Positions 59,897-64,000 of a stretch of DNA of 64,000 bases are shown in pieces; positions within the stretch are counted from its first letter, which is position 1; every line of letters starts with the position of its first letter. Source of the DNA: Taenia hydatigena (taxonomy: Eukaryota > Platyhelminthes > Cestoda > Cyclophyllidea > Taeniidae). Location: NCBI GenBank assembly GCA_036345935.2, contig JADWOT020001850.1:1-64000 (forward strand). The letters are read 5' to 3'. A program made the translations under genes and the position numbers. Below the pieces are notes generated by a model that saw only the letters and a program-made list of their open reading frames with translations, had not been told where the DNA came from and did no database searches.

Positions 59897-62800
59897 CGCC
59901 AACTATTCATATCTTTGTTGCATTAACTCTTAGTAGAAATAGTAATGACAGTCTTAAGTCTTCAAAAGTGTTTTTGCTTAAGCTTACATTTTTAGGGGAC
60001 GTGCCTTACGTAGATTGTCAATTTCGCACCTTATCTTAACGAAACGTGTTTATTTGAAGGGCGCATAGTTTGACAATTAAAAATTAAGACGATGCTTTGT
60101 CGGCATCGATGTTGATGGCTGGGTCGCATTAAAGCATCACTCTTGGAATCTCATTCCAGAAATCCAAACACGCTTTCTGGAGTAAAGGACTACTGGAATT
60201 GTATGAATCCCAAAGGTAAAAATGCTTACAAACAGAGTATTTAGGTTTGTAATGAATGACTCGAAATAAATCTAATTACATGGCTAAAATTAATCAATCT
60301 GCTGCCAGCTTTCAGTCTCTTTGAATATTCCTCTATCATTGACACCGTCAAAACGTAAAAACCCCATTGTAAAAGAGTTATTTGCAGTTGGATTTGGACA
60401 TTGCTTTATCATTTCGTAAAAGCACTTTGGAATTTTATAATGCCGCCTTAAAATGCAGTCATTGAAACCTCTTTTGGACGCCCCATTATTCTATCTAATC
60501 CACCAAACAATCATTGGAAAGTCATAAAATTTGTGATTGGCATAAAGACATGCCATTCAGGTGCATAGTGCAATGCGTCAGCTAACAGCAGATGTTACGA
60601 GACCACCCTCAGTTGAATCTCTTTTGTGAACATCCAAGAAATGCTTTCGCTAGCACTGCGAAAACAGTGCTAATTTCACACCAGACATGAGTTGTGACTT
60701 ATTTCCACATCATTAGGCAATTAATGTGCGGAGGCCCTCAAGGTCTCTTCCTAGTTAGTCATAAAGGCTCAATAGATCTGAGTTGATCGGGTTAAAGTGC
60801 TTACTATGATTTGTGCACTTTATCTCGAGTCTTATCAAGGTGGTTTTACCAATATTTTGGTTAATCATAAACTAATGATGCATACGCCTTCAAGTTTTTT
60901 TACTTTGAGGTAAAAACGACTTCGGTTATGCATTTTCCTGATGTCAGTTGTGCGCGGTAATTAAAGAGGTCTCAATCTGGTTATTTGAGAATAATGTGAA
61001 TTAAGGCAGTATGCATTGGTGCAAGTGATGTCATTTAAAGATGTTTGCTCAAAGGTCTAAAGTGCCTTCAAGTCACTACATAAGCTAAATCAATCATCAC
61101 AGCTACTATATAAAGACCCTAGTACGTATCCGTTTATTGGGTGTTCACAATAATTTAATGGTGAGCAGTAGCACAGAAATGAGGGATTGAATTCGAGAAG
61201 GATAACCTATAACAGGCAAACAAGGGCATAGGGCAACACCTACTGCTACTTTGTAGTGGGTTTTATTAACCTTCAGAGAGGATTTAGTCCCAGGTAGTGG
61301 GTCTTTTAGAGCATAATGGGTGGGCGAATTCCGTGTTCAAATAAAGCGTTGATCCACCTACTAGTCCTAACAGATGCAAGCTGCAAAATTCCTGCTTTGT
61401 TAAAATGCAAATATTATTTGTGCATAATTTGTCGTCTCGACCCACTGCATAGAAGTAGTTCTGTGAAGAGAGTCTTCGCTATTTTTGTTAATAACGTGTC
61501 ATGGCAACATAGTGCTACTTTGATTATCTTAGCCTCTCCTGTAGCTAAGAATACGTTTTGAGAAGAAGGACAATTAGCAATTTGGGTGGTTTTTGACGAC
61601 AAAGCAGAGCACAAGGTTATATCTGGTCTTCGAAGGTACCTTGCAAAGTTTCTGTTTTTTCCTAAGGGAGAAGGTAGCAGCGCTGCTTCTAGTGCGGCAG
61701 ATTCGGTGCATATATCCCCAAATTGTACAGATTTTGTTTAAGCATGTAAATGATTACATCAAGTAACATTTTTGCTTTAATAATTGAAATGAGCAGCTTT
61801 GCACTGCATTGTGCCGCAGATATATCAATTTTGCATTTATTTATGCCAGTAGGGCTAGAGAAACAGGCTTCAACTCTGACTGTAAGTTCCGATGATCGGA
61901 ATATCTAATGGCCGCCACTGGAAGAATCAGTTGCGAATAATTAATTGAAAGCGATTCTGTCAAGATTCTTAAGTGCGATTAACATTTAACACGATGGTAC
62001 ACTCAGGCAGAAGTAAAAGCACGTGAGATCGAGAGAGTGCTTATACAATCTATCATCTTACCTTAGTGATCACATTTTGTGGACTGGCAAATCTGCTCCT
62101 GCGCAGGTAAGTTATTCATATACCCTGGTCCCATCCCAACCCTCGTAAATTCTACCCATGTACCGTTGTCACCAGACAAAGACTACTGAGCATTATTCCA
62201 TTAGGGTCAGTATTTAGCCTCAGTGTTGTGGCAGCTCTAAGGGGCGCCTTTTCTCAAAACCGGTGATGTGTATTTACCTATGTACAACAGCCCGCATGGT
62301 CAGTAGTTCCTTCACGCAACCTTTCAAGGGGAATATTAACGAGCAACCAGTGTCGAAAAATTTGTTTTTCGTTTACTTATTTTTCGCATTGTTTTCTTCA
62401 GTGAATCATAGATCGCCAAAAGAGGCATGTTCTGTGCTCCTGGCAAGCGAAAATAAAACTATCTCATACAGCTGACGAGGCACATCAGTTTTTGCTGAAG
62501 CACTTTGAAGAGAACATAGGATGTCTGACGTCGCGAGCAATATGTTTTTACCTCTATCCGTGGATTTTGTATAAGTCACTTGCCTTTCGAATAAGAAGGA
62601 AAATACCTGTTTTCTGAATTGATGTATTAGAGACGTACTTAGGTGCTAGGCCGTGGAGGATAATTCGCAACGGGCAACGAATCCACAATGCCTGTAAGTA
62701 ACCAAAAGGTTTTAAAACTGCCTTTTCTTTGCTTTTCTAGACACCCAGTTCGTCGAAAAGGCCACCACCACAGCATCGCACCGTTAAATGGGCAAGTGAC

Positions 62801-63626
62801 ATTAAGCAGCCAGTTACGTGCCAGTTTTGACAGTAGTTCCATGCCAGCTTGATATTTAACTATCTCAATTCACACCATGAGGATTGAAACACCCTTCAGA
62901 GGTGTAGGCAATAAAGGGTTACTATATTGCAGGTAGAGAGCCAACAGAACAGCTCCGACTCAGTTCGTCTCTGCCAAATTCACTTAACGATCAATTCCTC
63001 TTTATATGTCCGCATTACTCACTGTATGCCTTCTCAGCAGCACGTCAAAGGCCGATTATTCTCCCCACCTTGCCACTGCGTAGGTGACGATGGGGGATAA
63101 TCGTCTCTCATTTCACTAATACACACTGATGCAGCTTGTGTGAAACCAGTGGGAACACCTTCACACACTTTTCCACCTACTCGAAAAATGCAAAGTATTG
63201 CACATGTAAGTTAAATAAACAGCAAACATTTCACAACGCTTCTGAAACCAGGCAGACGTGATCTTCAGCTGTCCCTTCAACAGTTACTTTATGCTTTTTA
63301 GTATAAAAGTGCCTTTGTGTGGGGCCTTTATTCAAAGGGATAGGAACGTGCTTCCCTCACATTTGAGCCTTTGATAGCATTTACACTCCAAGTAAGTCCT
63401 TCCGCCTCTTCAACCCACCAAGTTTCGGGTGCCTTCATCAAGGCTTTACAGAGAAATTGACGACATGCAGACTTATCCACACATTCGTAAATGAGTAACC
63501 CCAGTTGGTAAAGTTAATTTTAAAATCCATTTGTTTGGAGTGCAGTGACCAATATCGCCACCTACCACCACCGCTCAGTGATAACAAAGTGCTAAGTAAA
63601 GTAGTAATGAAGTCAGAAAAGCAGAC
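59897..63626. other. No gene firmly recognised
   Basis: Two opposed frames overlap at 61316-61614 (81 codons plus, 66 codons minus), neither with decisive support. The remainder is AT-rich with short frames only. Confidence 0.3.
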
Positions 63627-63755
63627 CTGTTTAATTGTTCTATGAATTTGTCGGTAAAGTAGTACTAACACGGAAGCTGTCGCTAAAGCATTGTAGACAA
63701 AGACATCTATCAATTCGAGATCGAAAGCCTTTGCGCCGCGTAGTCGATTTATCAT
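63627..63755 (-). CDS. Candidate exon with a membrane segment
   Basis: Minus-strand ATG at 63755 opens 43 codons (MINRLRGAKAFDLELIDVF...) ending at the donor AAACAG|GTCTGC. The stretch VYNALATASVLVLLYRQI could be a transmembrane helix. The frame stays open for another 63 codons past the donor. Either a first exon or an internal exon with an upstream acceptor. Family unknown. Confidence 0.3.
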
Positions 63756-64000
63756 CCCTCCCAGCAATCACTCACTCGTCAAGGCCACTAAGTGAATTCA
63801 TGGTGGCTAACACATTTGCCCGCTTGCGAACAAACTTGTGAGAACACACTTCGTTGCATATGTGTCATGGAGCCGTGGATGTCGGGCCCTTTCCTGCTGC
63901 CGAAGCCACCTTGACGTTTATGCCAAATCACAAGCATTTTTTAGCTGTCCAAGCTATTTGCTTCCTTCAGATTTTTCAGCGGATCCACTTCTTACAGTTG

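Noticed and set aside
1..64000. tRNA, rRNA, CRISPR arrays, bacterial operons or transposase genes
   Set aside because: No tRNA box B with a foldable cloverleaf, no spaced direct repeats, no reverse transcriptase or transposase motif was seen by eye; a tRNAscan and repeat-masking run would be decisive.

Overview
The window looks like nuclear DNA of a flatworm, most likely a taeniid tapeworm (Taenia or Echinococcus group). It is AT-leaning, has no operons, and its coding sequence is cut by GT..AG introns, several of them only 68-133 bases long. The taeniid assignment rests on two related three-exon pseudogenes (signal peptide / fibronectin III / C-terminal hydrophobic exon, all phase-1 joints). 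That architecture and the leader sequence match the host-protective oncosphere antigen family (EG95/45W/TSOL type). This is recognition by eye, not a database search.

Two large imperfect palindromes dominate. Palindrome 1 (arms about 12154-15097 and 17863-20765, spacer about 2.8 kb) carries an F-box / FBXO4-like gene on each arm. The two copies are transcribed outward, the left reading frame intact and the right frameshifted. A third, diverged paralogue lies at 38278-39418. Palindrome 2 (arms about 46545-52765 and 54246-59896, spacer about 1.5 kb) carries on each arm a broken oncosphere-antigen-like gene in the outer part. Near the centre each arm has an intact, intronless gene for a 69-residue protein with 16 tryptophans, with its own TATA box and poly(A) signal. 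These two copies differ by one silent base. The left arm also holds a tandem duplication of about 540 bases that repeats the signal-peptide exon.

Elsewhere, 1-7630 contains relics of protein kinases: a frameshifted AGC-like C-lobe at 6042-6570 and a 690-base direct repeat with kinase-like motifs. Between them lies a small two-gene region (2980-3939) with good splice and poly(A) signals but no recognised product. Other likely exons (10139-10619, 11124-11276, 23055-23618, 26600-26705, 27580-28202, 32423-32894, 35219-35650, 37596-37893, 42575-43188, 63627-63755) show splice-site or reading-frame support, but I could not identify the proteins. A 38-base perfect palindrome sits at 27155-27192. The rest is intergenic or intronic DNA in which I see nothing specific. 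Genes do not form a pathway. The common theme is inverted duplication followed by decay of one or both copies, and apparent homogenisation of the Trp-rich pair.
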